Shown here: positions 52,639 to 62,575 of the stretch, piece after piece
Numbering within the stretch: the first letter of the stretch is position 1
Layout: every line of letters begins with the position of its first letter
DNA from: Halomonas zincidurans B6
GTDB taxonomy: Bacteria > Pseudomonadota > Gammaproteobacteria > Pseudomonadales > Halomonadaceae
Length of the DNA stretch: 64,000 nt
Reading direction: 5' to 3'
Assembly (NCBI RefSeq): GCF_000731955.1
Contig: NZ_JNCK01000001.1
Span: 1 to 64,000, forward strand
Notes under the pieces: model-generated
What the model was told of the DNA's origin: nothing
Database searches by the model: none
The model's input: only the letters and a program-made list of their open reading frames with translations
Program-made: the position numbers and the translations under genes

Positions 52639-53766
52639 TCAGGCTTGCCTGGCGCGGCGTTCGCTGATGTCGGGGGCGCGGCGCACGGCTTCCAGGCCGG
52701 CACGGGATATCAGCCCTTCGCGATGGGCGTGTTCGGCCATGCGCACGCTGTCGCTGGCCAACACCAGGGTGCAGCCGTCGGCGGCGACTTCGTCGGCGAG
52801 CGCCTCGATCGCGGCGTCGCGCGAGGTACTGCGGCCGATCTTGCGGATGTAGATGGCGCGGATGCGCCCGGGGTATTCGCGCACGATGCGGGTGTAGGTT
52901 TCCGGATCGTGCTGGCCGCTGTCGCCGATCAGCACGAACGGCAGGGTGTCGTAGAGGCTGAGCATCTTCTCGATCATCTTGGCCTTGTGATCGACCGCCT
53001 TGCGCGGCAGCGGGCGCTGCAGGCTCAGCCCCCATTCGCGCAGGAACAGGATCGGGCCCACCGGGATGCGGTTGCGCTGGAAGAACGCCTCGAGAATTTC
53101 GTAGATGCTCCACGGCCCGCGCGAAACGTAGAGCAGCGGGCGCCGCCGCTGGCCGTCGGCGCCGGCGAACAGCGCCTGATAGAAGGGCGCCACGCCGGCA
53201 AAGGCGGTGCGCCGGTCGGCCTTCTCGAAGAACAGCCGATAGAACATCTTGAGCTTGTTGGCGACGCCGGTGTACATCACGGTATCGTCGATGTCGCTGA
53301 TCACCGCCAGGTCGACCGCCGGCGGCGGGACATAGACCTCGGTCTTGCCGCTGATCGTGTGTTCGTCGTCGAGATACACGTCGAGCGTCGCCTGATGCCA
53401 GCTGCGGTCGTCGGGCAGCGGCCGATCCAGCGCCATGTGCACGTCGAAATAGCCGTCGCGATCGGTCTCCACGGTATGCCGGCTGCCGTCGATCTCGACG
53501 ACTACCGTGGCCGCCTTGACGCCCCAGCGCACGCTACGCCGCAGCACGTCGAGCAGATCGCGAAGCAGCGTACCTTCACGCGCCGGCAACCCCAGGCTGG
53601 GTTGACGGAAGACCCGCCCCATCAGGTAGGCCTCGCGCGTCGAGCCGTAGCCGCGATAGGCCTGCACCACCACCCCGCCGCGTCCGCGATCGGATTTCAT
53701 CGGTCGGGCGGCGAGTTTCAGCAGTTTGCGCAATGCCTGATAGGGCGTTCGAGGGCCGTGGGCCAT
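52639..53766 (-). CDS. App1-like phosphatase domain protein (DUF2183)
   Basis: A 375-residue protein with an App1/DUF2183 C-terminal phosphatase domain, whose HAD-like DxDxT motif is in LAVISDIDDTVMYTGVANKL, followed by PLLYVSRGPWSIYEILEAFF and VLIGDSGQHDPETYTRI. The N-terminal half (residues 1-170) is a different beta-rich domain. Yeast App1 is a phosphatidate phosphatase, so lipid phosphate hydrolysis is possible here, but the bacterial substrate is unknown. It ends 11 bp from the converging RND gene. No signal peptide. Confidence 0.85.
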   Translation of the reverse strand: MAHGPRTPYQALRKLLKLAARPMKSDRGRGGVVVQAYRGYGSTREAYLMGRVFRQPSLGLPAREGTLLRDLLDVLRRSVRWGVKAATVVVEIDGSRHTVETDRDGYFDVHMALDRPLPDDRSWHQATLDVYLDDEHTISGKTEVYVPPPAVDLAVISDIDDTVMYTGVANKLKMFYRLFFEKADRRTAFAGVAPFYQALFAGADGQRRRPLLYVSRGPWSIYEILEAFFQRNRIPVGPILFLREWGLSLQRPLPRKAVDHKAKMIEKMLSLYDTLPFVLIGDSGQHDPETYTRIVREYPGRIRAIYIRKIGRSTSRDAAIEALADEVAADGCTLVLASDSVRMAEHAHREGLISRAGLEAVRRAPDISERRARQA

Positions 53767-53856
53767 GCGAGCTCCGGGTCGAGAAATGATGGGCGCTAAC
53801 GTGCAAACGTCCGCCGCGCCGATGGCAGGGCGGACGTGAACAGGCGAGACAACGGC

Positions 53857-54420
53857 TCAGGCGTGCTGTTCGCTGTGACGCCCTTCGCCGATCTCCTCGA
53901 TCAACTTGCTGCAGAACGCGTCGAGATCCGCCGGCTTGCGGCTGGTCACCAGCCCGCTGTCGACGACCACTTGCTCATCGACCCACTCGGCACCGGCGTT
54001 CTTGAGATCCTGGGCGAGGCTCGGGAACGAGGTCATGCGGCGGCCCTTGACGACACCGGCATTGATCAGCAGCCAGGGGCCGTGGCAGATCGCGCCGACC
54101 GGCTTGCCGGTTTCGAAGAAATGCCGGGCGAAGGCCTGGGCCTTCTCGTTGACGCGCAGGCTATCCGGGTTGAAAAGGCCGCCCGGCAGCACCAGGGCGT
54201 GGTAACTCGCGACATCGGCGTCGTCGAGCGCGACATCGACGTCGTAGGTGTCGCCCCAGTCGGTTTCCGCCCAGGCGCGGATCCCTTTCTTGTCCGGGGC
54301 GACGACATGCACGGTGATGCCCTGCGAATCGAGTTCCTTCTTGGGCACCGCGAGCTCCGATTCCTCGAACCCGTCGGTGGCGAGAATCGCAACGCGCTTT
54401 CCACTCAGCTTCTGGCTCAT
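53857..54420 (-). CDS. PfpI/DJ-1-family protein (YhbO/YraA-like)
   Basis: A 187-residue DJ-1/PfpI-fold protein. Nucleophile Cys is in KPVGAICHGPWLLINAG and the associated Glu in ILATDGFEESELAVPKKELD. Homologues are glyoxalase III/deglycase-like stress proteins. The ATG at 54420 has AAGGAGG just upstream; an ATG at 54489 would add an unlikely extension. C-terminus rich in His/Gln (EGRHSEQHA). Cytosolic. It sits near dps, both stress-type genes on the minus strand. Confidence 0.92.
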   Translation of the reverse strand: MSQKLSGKRVAILATDGFEESELAVPKKELDSQGITVHVVAPDKKGIRAWAETDWGDTYDVDVALDDADVASYHALVLPGGLFNPDSLRVNEKAQAFARHFFETGKPVGAICHGPWLLINAGVVKGRRMTSFPSLAQDLKNAGAEWVDEQVVVDSGLVTSRKPADLDAFCSKLIEEIGEGRHSEQHA

Positions 54421-54591
54421 GGCTACCTCCTTGCGGCACAGTGAGCGGCACGGCATGAGGCCGTGCTTCAGAGACTTTCTGGGGATCATCGGCGACGATC
54501 ACAAGGGCGATCGCCGGACGATGTCCCTTCAGCATAGGCAATGGCGCTAAGACGGCAATCGTCGCGCCGCCAGCGGCGGCATTCAGAAACG

Positions 54592-54619
54592 ACGCCGCCG
54601 CCCCGTGGGGCGGCGGCGT
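54592..54619 (-). terminator. Terminator of dps
   Basis: A 13-bp perfect stem ACGCCGCCGCCCC/GGGGCGGCGGCGT with a 2-base loop, followed on the minus strand by CGTTTCTG. Confidence 0.75.
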
Positions 54620-54640
54620 GCAAGCGCTAACGAACGGTGC

Positions 54641-55114
54641 TCAGCCGAGATAGGCGTTGAGCATCCAGATGGTCTTTTCCTGCTCGCGGATATAGTCGCC
54701 GACCTGCGAGGCGGTGCCTTCGTCGTCGGCGTCGGCGGCCAGGCTGAGCAGCTCGCGCTGCAGTTCGATCAGCGTCTGATAGCCCTGGACGATGCCGCGC
54801 ACGCAGGCCTCGCCCTGGTGAACGTCCTTGTCTTCCTGGATGGAGGCGATCTTGACGTAGTCGCTGTAGGCATGGACCGGCTGATGGCCCAGGGTCAGAA
54901 TCCGCTCGGCGACTTCGTCGACCTTGGTCAGCAGGTCGTCATAGAGCTCCTCGAACTTGGTATGCAGCTCGAAGAACTGATGGCCCTTGACGTTCCAGTG
55001 GTAGCCGCGAACGTTCATGTAGAAGATCTGGTAGTTGGCCAGCAGCGTATTGAGCTTGTCGGCCAGTTCGTTGGCGCTGCTGTTGTGCAGGCCGATGGCG
55101 TTGGTATCGCTCAT
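54641..55114 (-). CDS. dps: Dps-family ferritin-like DNA-protection protein
   Basis: A 157-residue Dps/ferritin-like protein that stores iron and protects DNA. The ferroxidase-site residues are in YHWNVKGHQFFELHTKFEEL and DLLTKVDEVAERILTLGHQP. Start MSDTNAIGLHNSSANELADK is at 55114 with GGAGGGGC upstream; upstream in-frame codons are ignored. An OxyR-like site (ATAG-N7-CTAT) lies about 80-95 bp upstream. Twelve-mer assembly is expected from family knowledge. Confidence 0.94.
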   Translation of the reverse strand: MSDTNAIGLHNSSANELADKLNTLLANYQIFYMNVRGYHWNVKGHQFFELHTKFEELYDDLLTKVDEVAERILTLGHQPVHAYSDYVKIASIQEDKDVHQGEACVRGIVQGYQTLIELQRELLSLAADADDEGTASQVGDYIREQEKTIWMLNAYLG

Positions 55115-55193
55115 TAATGCCCCTCCATAAAACGGTTGTCCGATGGTAGCTGCCCACGGCGAACGCGGACAGCCATCGCGATGCATCGTCGAG

Positions 55194-55208
55194 ATAGCGC
55201 TATCCTAT
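55194..55208. promoter_or_regulatory. OxyR-like half site upstream of dps
   Basis: ATAGCGCTATCCTAT fits ATAG-N7-CTAT, the OxyR half-operator pattern, and includes the palindrome GATAGCGCTATC. Position upstream of dps is suitable; a second half site is not clear. Confidence 0.35.
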
Positions 55209-55232
55209 TGATTTGGGGCATTCCCGCCACTT

Positions 55233-56393
55233 TCAAGGGGGCGATGAGACGCGTGGCTCTGGACGCGACAAGACCATCAGCCGGGCCACGGCTTCGGCGC
55301 GCTCGGCGAGCAGTTCACCACAGCGCGCCAAGGCCTCGTCGAGGCTCATCGGGCCGTCGGCCAGCGCCAATGCGGCACAGACGCCTTCGTCGTGGGCGGC
55401 CTGCCAGCCCTCGCCCAGCCGACCGGCGAGCACCACCGTGGGCACGCCGTGCGCGCGGGCGCGCCGGGCGATGCCGATCGGCGTCTTGCCGGCCAGGCTC
55501 TGGCCGTCGAGCTGACCCTCGCCGGTGATCACCAGGTCGCTGTCGGCGAGCGCTTTATCGAAGTTGGCCTGATCCATGACCAGCTCGATTCCCGGGCGCA
55601 GTTCGGCATTCAGCAGCGCGCGGGCGGCAAAGCCCATGCCGCCGGCAGCACCCGCCCCGGGATAGTCGCGCTCGTCGCGGCCCAGCGTGTCGGCGAGGCA
55701 GTCGGCGAAGTGGGCCAAGGCGCTGTCGAGGCGCTCGACCTCGGCCTCGCTGGCGCCCTTCTGGGGGCCGAACACGGCGCTCGCCCCACGCGGCCCGGTC
55801 AGCGGGTTATCGACGTCGACGGCGGTCTCGACCCGTAACCCGGCGAGGCGCGGGTCGAGCCCGGAAAGATCCAGGCTGGCCAGCTTGGCCAATGCCGCGC
55901 CGCCGGGGGCCAGCGGCCGGCCGGCGCGGTCCAGAAGGCTCGCGCCGAGCGCCGCGAGCATGCCCGATCCGGCATCGTTGGTGGCGCTGCCGCCCAGCGT
56001 CAGGATCAGCCGCTCGGCGCCGGCGTCGAGCGCGGCCAGAATCAACTCGCCGACCCCGCGGGTGGTGCTGGTCAGCGCGGTTCGCTCGTCACGCCCCAGG
56101 GCCTGCAGGCCGCTGGCCTCGGCGAGTTCCACGTAAGCGGTGCGGCTGGTCGCGTGCCAGCCCCAGGCCGCCTCGGCGGGCCGGCCCAACGCATCGTGGA
56201 CGGTGGCGGTGCGCCGCTCGGCGCCGGTCGAGGCGAGCAGCGCATCGAGCGTGCCCTCGCCGCCGTCGCCCATCGGGCACTCCACCAGTTCGGCGTCGGG
56301 CAGCACCCGACGCAGGCCACGGGCGATCGCCGCCGCCGCCTCGCGGGCGCTCAGCGCGTCCTTGTAACTGTCGGGGGCAATCAGAAACTTCAT
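55233..56393 (-). CDS. glxK: Glycerate kinase
   Basis: A 386-residue glycerate kinase of the GlxK/GarK (glycerate 2-kinase) type. MKFLIAPDSYKDALSAREAA opens the gene; ECPMGDGGEGTLDALLASTG, LTLGGSATNDAGSGMLAALG and DLVITGEGQLDGQSLAGKTP follow, the nucleotide- and substrate-binding blocks. It makes 2-phosphoglycerate in glyoxylate/glycerate use. ATG at 56393 is the conserved start; a longer frame to 56558 is not needed. Intact. Confidence 0.95.
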   Translation of the reverse strand: MKFLIAPDSYKDALSAREAAAAIARGLRRVLPDAELVECPMGDGGEGTLDALLASTGAERRTATVHDALGRPAEAAWGWHATSRTAYVELAEASGLQALGRDERTALTSTTRGVGELILAALDAGAERLILTLGGSATNDAGSGMLAALGASLLDRAGRPLAPGGAALAKLASLDLSGLDPRLAGLRVETAVDVDNPLTGPRGASAVFGPQKGASEAEVERLDSALAHFADCLADTLGRDERDYPGAGAAGGMGFAARALLNAELRPGIELVMDQANFDKALADSDLVITGEGQLDGQSLAGKTPIGIARRARAHGVPTVVLAGRLGEGWQAAHDEGVCAALALADGPMSLDEALARCGELLAERAEAVARLMVLSRPEPRVSSPP

Positions 56394-56657
56394 GGCCTTC
56401 CTCAGGTAGTAAGATCGAATGTCGAGTGAGCCCGGCGCGCCACGCAGGCTTTGCCAATATGCGCCAAGCCAGCGATAAAACAAAACCCATGGCGGTTCGT
56501 GGCGCCGCGGATATGCTTGAATGGTGGCCTGTCGGTTATCGGAGCGGGCCGGACGCATGCTGCTTTGGTCCTGTTTGGCGCGACCCGGCGAACGCCCGAC
56601 AATAAGCCGCGCTACGCTTTAAGAATACCGATTTCCGCCGCTTTGGAGGCGCTCGCC

Positions 56658-57215
56658 ATGACTAGTGGGCTTCGCGTATTGGCCGTTATCGTCAGCCTCG
56701 TTCTGGCCGGCTGTCAGTCAGGCCCCGGGCCATTGGCAGCGGGCGCCTCGGCCTCGCTGCCGGCGGCCTGCAGCTGGCCCCGGCGCTCCGAAGCGTCGGT
56801 ACAAACCTGGGTGCGGGCGGGGATCGCCGAGCTCGAGGCGCGCGGTTTCGACATCCGCAACGCCGATCTGGCGCTGGGCGTGGTCAGCGCCGAGCGTCGT
56901 ACCCGCCAACCGGGCAGGGGGGCCGTCGATCGCCCCTGGTACGACGGCATCTCCTTCTGGGGCGGCTCGCATCGCCGCGCGGCGAGCGGGTTCGGGCTGG
57001 GCTTCGGCGTCGGCGGAGGCTTCGACGATCCGGTACAGATCGAGCGCGTGTCGCTGGTCGTCGGCGACCAGACAATCAAGCTGACCCGCGACTCGAGCGT
57101 GATCGACGCCGGTGGCTACGTGCTCGATGCGCGTGCCTACAATCGCGACGCCTTCTGTCGCCAGGTCAGCGGTGCCATCGAGTCGCGCTTGCTGAACATG
57201 CCGGAGGCCTCATGA
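56658..57215 (+). CDS. Lipoprotein 1 of the dctBD operon (unknown family)
   Basis: A 185-residue predicted lipoprotein. GGAGG precedes the ATG. Signal TSGLRVLAVIVSLVLAGC with lipobox LAGC, C19 lipidated. The mature part has an ELEARGFDIRNADLALGVVS helix-strand unit, a Gly/Phe-rich loop (ASGFGLGFGVGGGFDDPVQI) and a paired-cysteine C-terminal half (CSWPRR; DAFCRQVSGAIESRL). The ARGFDIRNADLALG unit is paralleled in lipoprotein 2. Stop overlaps the next start by 4 bp, so it is the first gene of a four-gene unit with dctB and dctD. Function unknown; a periplasmic partner of the DctB sensor is a guess. Confidence 0.75.
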   Translation: MTSGLRVLAVIVSLVLAGCQSGPGPLAAGASASLPAACSWPRRSEASVQTWVRAGIAELEARGFDIRNADLALGVVSAERRTRQPGRGAVDRPWYDGISFWGGSHRRAASGFGLGFGVGGGFDDPVQIERVSLVVGDQTIKLTRDSSVIDAGGYVLDARAYNRDAFCRQVSGAIESRLLNMPEAS

Positions 57216-57592
57216 GACGCCTGGTGCCGGTAACGGTATTGCTGCTGATGCTGGCGACGTCGGTGACCGGTTGCGCCACGTCCCGCGTCGCCCCCAGCGA
57301 GCGACTGGCGGTGATGGACGCCACGCCGCGCCGGACGCTGGCCAGTGCCATCGACGAGCTGGTCGCGCGGGGTTTCGTGATCCGCCTGGCGAACGCCGAA
57401 CTGGGGCGGGTCGACGCCGTGCTGGCGACTCGCTCGGGCTATGTGCTAACCCTCGTGGCCAGCCCGGCGACTGCCGGCACCCGTCTGGCCATCCAGGGGC
57501 GCCAGGGCGGTCAGCCGCTCGATCCGGCTCGCTTCGACCCGCTGCTGGCGGCGATCCAGGCGCGGCTCGCGACGGCCAGTCCTGCACCGTGA
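57212..57592 (+). CDS. Lipoprotein 2 of the dctBD operon (unknown family)
   Basis: A 126-residue predicted lipoprotein. Signal RRLVPVTVLLLMLATSVTGC ends in VTGC, with C21 lipidated. The mature part has DELVARGFVIRLANAELGRV, like ELEARGFDIRNADLALGVVS in lipoprotein 1, then beta-rich sequence (SGYVLTLVASPATAGTRLAI) and a C-terminal helix. The two are likely diverged paralogues. ATGA overlap with lipoprotein 1 at its start, and with dctB (GTG start) at its end. No family name recognised; a link to DctB signalling is inferred from coupling only. Confidence 0.72.
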   Translation: MRRLVPVTVLLLMLATSVTGCATSRVAPSERLAVMDATPRRTLASAIDELVARGFVIRLANAELGRVDAVLATRSGYVLTLVASPATAGTRLAIQGRQGGQPLDPARFDPLLAAIQARLATASPAP

Positions 57593-59453
57593 GTCCGGTT
57601 CGCCGACGCCGGTTGCGTCGCCTGGCGGCGCTGGCTGGCGGCTTTGCTACCGTTGCGCTGCTGTGGTGGGTCTGGCACTGGCAGTTCGACAATGCCCTGC
57701 GCGAGGCGCAGCGTCACGCCGATACCCGACTGGCGCTGTATACCAGCAGCCTCGAGGGTGCGCTCGAGCGTTTCGCCTACCTGCCCGATCTGTTGGCGCG
57801 CCAGCCGCTGATTCGCTCGGCGCTGGGCCGCCAGCCGCAGGATACTCTCAATGCAGCGATGATCCGGCGGATCAACGCGCACCTGGCGCGGGTCGCGGCA
57901 AGTTCCGGCGCCGAGGCGATCTATATGATGAACGCCCGGGGGCTGACCGTCGCGGCGAGCAATGCTGCCCGCGAGGACAGCTTCATCGGCCAGCGCTACG
58001 ACTACCGGCCCTACTTTCGACAGGCCATGCGTGGCGGGCAGGGCGAATTCTTTGCCGTCGGCAGCACCACCGGCCGGCCGGGGTATTTTGTTTCGGCCCC
58101 GGTGACGGCCGGCGATGTCTCGGTCTCGGTAACGGCCGGCGAGACCGCATCTCGAGGAGCGTCCGCAGCGCCGCCGCTCGGGGTAGTCGCGGTCAAGGTC
58201 TCGCTGGAGTCGCTGCAGGCCGATTGGCGACAGGCCGGCGAGAAGGTGATGCTGAGCGATGCCAATGGCGTGGTGATTCTCTCCAGTCGCGCCGACTGGC
58301 GCTATCGCTACATGGGTGGACTGGACGCCGAGGCGCTGGGCGAGATCCGCGCCCAGCGCCAGTTCAACGGCACCGAACTGCGCGCGCTGGGCGAGCGGTT
58401 GGGCGATGGCTCGCTGTTGATCGACGGCAACGGCGTCGGCAAGCGCTTCTTCACCGTCACGGCGGACAGTACGGCTGGCGGCCTGGGCTGGCGAATGCAT
58501 TATCTGGTGCCGGTACGCCCGTTGTATGCCAGGGCGCGCAATGCGGTGCTGGTCGCCGGGGCGCTGTGCCTGGCCTTGCTGCTGCTGGGACTCTGGCTGC
58601 GCGAGCGCCAGCAACGTCTGTGGCTGCGCGAGCGCGAGGCGCGGCTGATGCGCGACGCCAACGAGCGCCTGGAGAGCCGTGTCGAGGCGCGCACCCGCGA
58701 GCTGGAATCGGCCCAGGCCGAGCTGGTCCAGTCCGGCAAGCTGGCGGCGCTGGGCACCATGGCGGCGGGCATCGCCCATGAGCTCAACCAGCCGCTGGCC
58801 GGCATCCGCACCTATGCGGCGAGCGGCGCGCGGCTGCTCGAGCGCGGCCGGCCCGAGTCGGCGCAGGACAACTTCCAGCGCATCCAGGCGCTGTCCGAAC
58901 GGCTCGCCACGCTGATCCGCCAACTCAAGCTGTTCGCCCGAAAGGGCGGCGCCCGCGAGCCGATCGACCTGCTAGCGCGGCTCGACTTCGTGCTCGAGCT
59001 GCTCGACGAGCGCATCGTGCGACAGGGGGTCGAGCTCGAGCTGCCCGAAAGCGTGCAGCCGGTCTGGGTGGCCGGCGACAGCGTGCGCATCGAACAGCTG
59101 CTCACCAACCTGCTGCGCAACGCCCTGGACGCCCTGCGCGAAGTCGCCGCGCCGCGACTGAGCGTGGACGTGGCGCTGAGCGACACGCGGGTGGTGCTGA
59201 CGGTCGCCGACAACGGGTCGGGGATCGACGAGGCATTGATCGGGCAGCTCTTCGACCCGTTCTTCACCACCAAGGAGGTCGGCGACGGGCTGGGGCTCGG
59301 GCTGTTCATCGCCTACGGCATCGTGCAGGATCTCGCTGGACGCATCCGCGCCGAGAATCGCACTGGTGCGCAGAGCGGCGCGGTCTTCATCGTCGAATTG
59401 CCGCGTGCCTTCGAGACCCGACGCCGCCAACCCAGCGAGGAGGATTCCGTGAC

Positions 59454-59457
<4 letters not shown>
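57589..59457 (+). CDS. dctB: DctB-type sensor histidine kinase
   Basis: A 622-residue membrane sensor kinase. GTG start overlaps the lipoprotein 2 stop. TM1 is about residues 8-30 (LAALAGGFATVALLWWVWHW); the periplasmic Cache-like sensor (30-315) includes DSFIGQRYDYRPYFRQAMRG; TM2 is about 320-340; a coiled coil (345-385) leads to the H-box AAGIAHELNQPLAGI (H about 397), the N-box LLTNLLRNALDALRE, and the ATP lid TVADNGSGIDEALIGQLFDP. DctB senses C4-dicarboxylates in rhizobia; here the ligand is unproven. It overlaps dctD by 4 bp. Confidence 0.93.
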
Positions 59458-60803
<1,346 letters not shown>

Positions 60804-60823
60804 ATACAGCTGTCTACGCCCTC

Positions 60824-61246
60824 CTAGCGGGTCTCGAGCGCGTTGATCAATGGCATGATCAGCCGGCAACGCGCGTCGAGTTCGCTCGTGGCATAAGGCT
60901 CGGGCGTGCCCACCCCCCACACCGGGCCCGGCCAGGCGGCGTCGCCGCGGTAGCGGACGATGACGTGGAAATGCAGCTGGGGCACCTGGTTGCCCAGTAT
61001 GGCCAGGTTGAGCTTGTCGCCGTCCAGCGCGGCCTTGAGCGCGCTGCCCAACCGGGTCGCTTCTTGCCACAGCCGGGCCTGGTCGTCGGCGTCGAGATCG
61101 CCGACCTCGACGATCCCGGCGCGACGCGGTACCAGGATCAGCCAGGGGAAGCGGGCGTCGTTCATCAACAGCACCCGGCACAGCGCCAGGTCGACGATGA
61201 CGTGGGTGTCGGCGGCCAGCCGCTCGTGCAGGGAGAAATCGTTCAT
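60824..61246 (-). CDS. HIT-family hydrolase-like protein
   Basis: A 140-residue HIT-domain protein with the nucleotide-binding motif QLHFHVIVRYRGDAAWPGP, where the first His of the HxHxH triad is Gln (Q-L-H-F-H). Galactose-1-phosphate uridylyltransferase-like HIT branches also vary here. ATG at 61246 (MNDFSLHERLAADTHVIVDL). The upstream region holds the DctD sites, so it shares the intergenic region with the TAXI gene and is transcribed divergently from it. Substrate unknown. Confidence 0.85.
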   Translation of the reverse strand: MNDFSLHERLAADTHVIVDLALCRVLLMNDARFPWLILVPRRAGIVEVGDLDADDQARLWQEATRLGSALKAALDGDKLNLAILGNQVPQLHFHVIVRYRGDAAWPGPVWGVGTPEPYATSELDARCRLIMPLINALETR

Positions 61247-61274
61247 GGCGAGCCTCGCTGGTTTCGGCATCGTA

Positions 61275-61324
61275 TCGGCAATAAATTGCCGATATCGAGG
61301 TTGGTGTCGGCGTCTTGTTGCCGA
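61275..61324. promoter_or_regulatory. Two TCGGC-N8-GCCGA sites (putative DctD enhancer)
   Basis: Site 1 at 61275-61292 (TCGGC, AATAAATT, GCCGA) lies within a perfect palindrome of 10-bp arms (61273-61294). Site 2 at 61307-61324 (TCGGC, GTCTTGTT, GCCGA). Centres are 32 bp apart, about three helical turns, and site 2 ends 64 bp before the sigma-54 promoter. Tandem dyads upstream of a sigma-54 promoter are the classic DctD arrangement. Confidence 0.78.
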
Positions 61325-61388
61325 TCGGCGGTGGCCGCGATTGCGTAGGCGGCGGTTAATGCCTTGAATCGATGTCATTTTGGAACAC

Positions 61389-61404
61389 TGGCAAGCGATT
61401 TGCA
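61389..61404 (+). promoter_or_regulatory. Sigma-54 promoter of the TAXI TRAP genes
   Basis: TGGCAAGCGATTTGCA: GG-N10-GC exact (61390-61391 and 61402-61403); one mismatch to TGGCACG-N4-TTGCW in the conserved bases. It sits 50 bp before the TAXI gene. Confidence 0.8.
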
Positions 61405-61453
61405 GGGGTTGTCGCGCCTCAACACAATAACTGCCAATTTCAGGAGAAAAGGC

Positions 61454-62482
61454 ATGCACAAGCGTCAGTTCCTAAAGTCTGCATTGACCCTGGCCAGCGC
61501 CGCGGCATTGGGCATTTCCGCCTCGTCGGCCTTCGCGCAGGATGACTCCCGCCAGTATATCATGGGCACCGCGACCACCGGCGGCACCTACTATCCGGTG
61601 GGCGTGGCGCTGTCGACGCTGGTCAAGGTCAAGCTCGAGCCCAGCACCGGGATCTCGGTGTCGGCGATCAGTTCCGCCGGCTCCGGCGAGAACCTCAAGC
61701 TGATGGACGAGAATCAGGCCCAGTTCGGCATCCTGCAGGGCTTGTACGGCGCCTATGCCTGGAACGGCACCGGCCCGGTGCCCAAGGCGTACAAGAACCT
61801 GCGCAGCGTGTCGATGCTGTGGCAGAACGTCGAACACTTCGTGGTCAACAACGAAATGGCCGAGTCGGGCACCATCGCGGACATGACCAACCTGTACGGC
61901 GAGCCGTTCTCGATCGGCGCGCGCAACTCGGGCACCGAAGGCTCCGGGCGCTACATCCTCGGCCAGTTGGGCATCGAGCCGGACAAGATGGACATTGCCT
62001 ACCTGGGCTACGGGCCCAGCGCCGACGCCCTGCAGAACGGCACCATCCAGGGCATGAACATTCCCGCCGGCGTGCCGGCCTCGGCGGTGACCCGGGCCTA
62101 TGCCAACGCGGGCGAGGACATCACCACGCTGAACTTCACCGACGAGCAGCTCAAGCAGGTCAACAGCGAGTTCGACCTGTGGACGCCCTACGAGATACCG
62201 GCCGATACCTATCCCAACCAGTCCGAGCCGATCAACACCATCGCCCAGCCCAACATTCTGGCGGTGCGTGCCGATGTGCCGGCCGATGACGTCTATGCCA
62301 TCACCAAGACGATGTACGAGAACCTGCCGTTCTTGCAGAACATCCATCCGGCCACCAAGGCCATGGCGCTGGAAAAGGCCATCGCCGGTCTGCCGATGCC
62401 GCTGCATGAAGGCGCGGCGCGTTACTTCAGGGAGCAGGGCCTGGAAATTCCCGAGCGCCTGCAGCCGGTCCCGGCCGAGTAA
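61454..62482 (+). CDS. TAXI-family TRAP transporter substrate-binding protein
   Basis: A 342-residue periplasmic binding protein of the TAXI (TRAP-associated extracytoplasmic immunogenic) family. Signal about 1-28 (FLKSALTLASAAALGISASS then AFA). YIMGTATTGGTYYPVGVALS, then SVSAISSAGSGENLKLMDEN, FSIGARNSGTEGSGRYILGQ, and the C-terminal NILAVRADVPADDVYAITKT are family-typical. AGGAGAAAA precedes the ATG. Controlled by the sigma-54 promoter and DctD sites just upstream. Known TAXI ligands include glutamate and other dicarboxylates; the ligand here is not shown. Confidence 0.93.
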   Translation: MHKRQFLKSALTLASAAALGISASSAFAQDDSRQYIMGTATTGGTYYPVGVALSTLVKVKLEPSTGISVSAISSAGSGENLKLMDENQAQFGILQGLYGAYAWNGTGPVPKAYKNLRSVSMLWQNVEHFVVNNEMAESGTIADMTNLYGEPFSIGARNSGTEGSGRYILGQLGIEPDKMDIAYLGYGPSADALQNGTIQGMNIPAGVPASAVTRAYANAGEDITTLNFTDEQLKQVNSEFDLWTPYEIPADTYPNQSEPINTIAQPNILAVRADVPADDVYAITKTMYENLPFLQNIHPATKAMALEKAIAGLPMPLHEGAARYFREQGLEIPERLQPVPAE

Positions 62483-62520
62483 GCCTTTCCTTCCCGAGGC
62501 CTGGCGTCCGCCGGGCAGCA

Positions 62521-62551
62521 CGAGCCTCCCGGCACCCGACCGGGAGGCTCG
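62521..62551 (+). other. Intercistronic stem-loop between the binding-protein and permease genes
   Basis: A 12-bp perfect stem, CGAGCCTCCCGG / CCGGGAGGCTCG, with a 7-base loop, 38 bp after the binding-protein stop and 24 bp before the permease GTG. There is no T tract after it (TTACC), so it is not a full terminator. Likely an mRNA-stabilising or attenuating hairpin that raises binding-protein yield over permease. Confidence 0.7.
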
Positions 62552-62575
62552 TTACCGATTCGCGAGGAGTGAACC

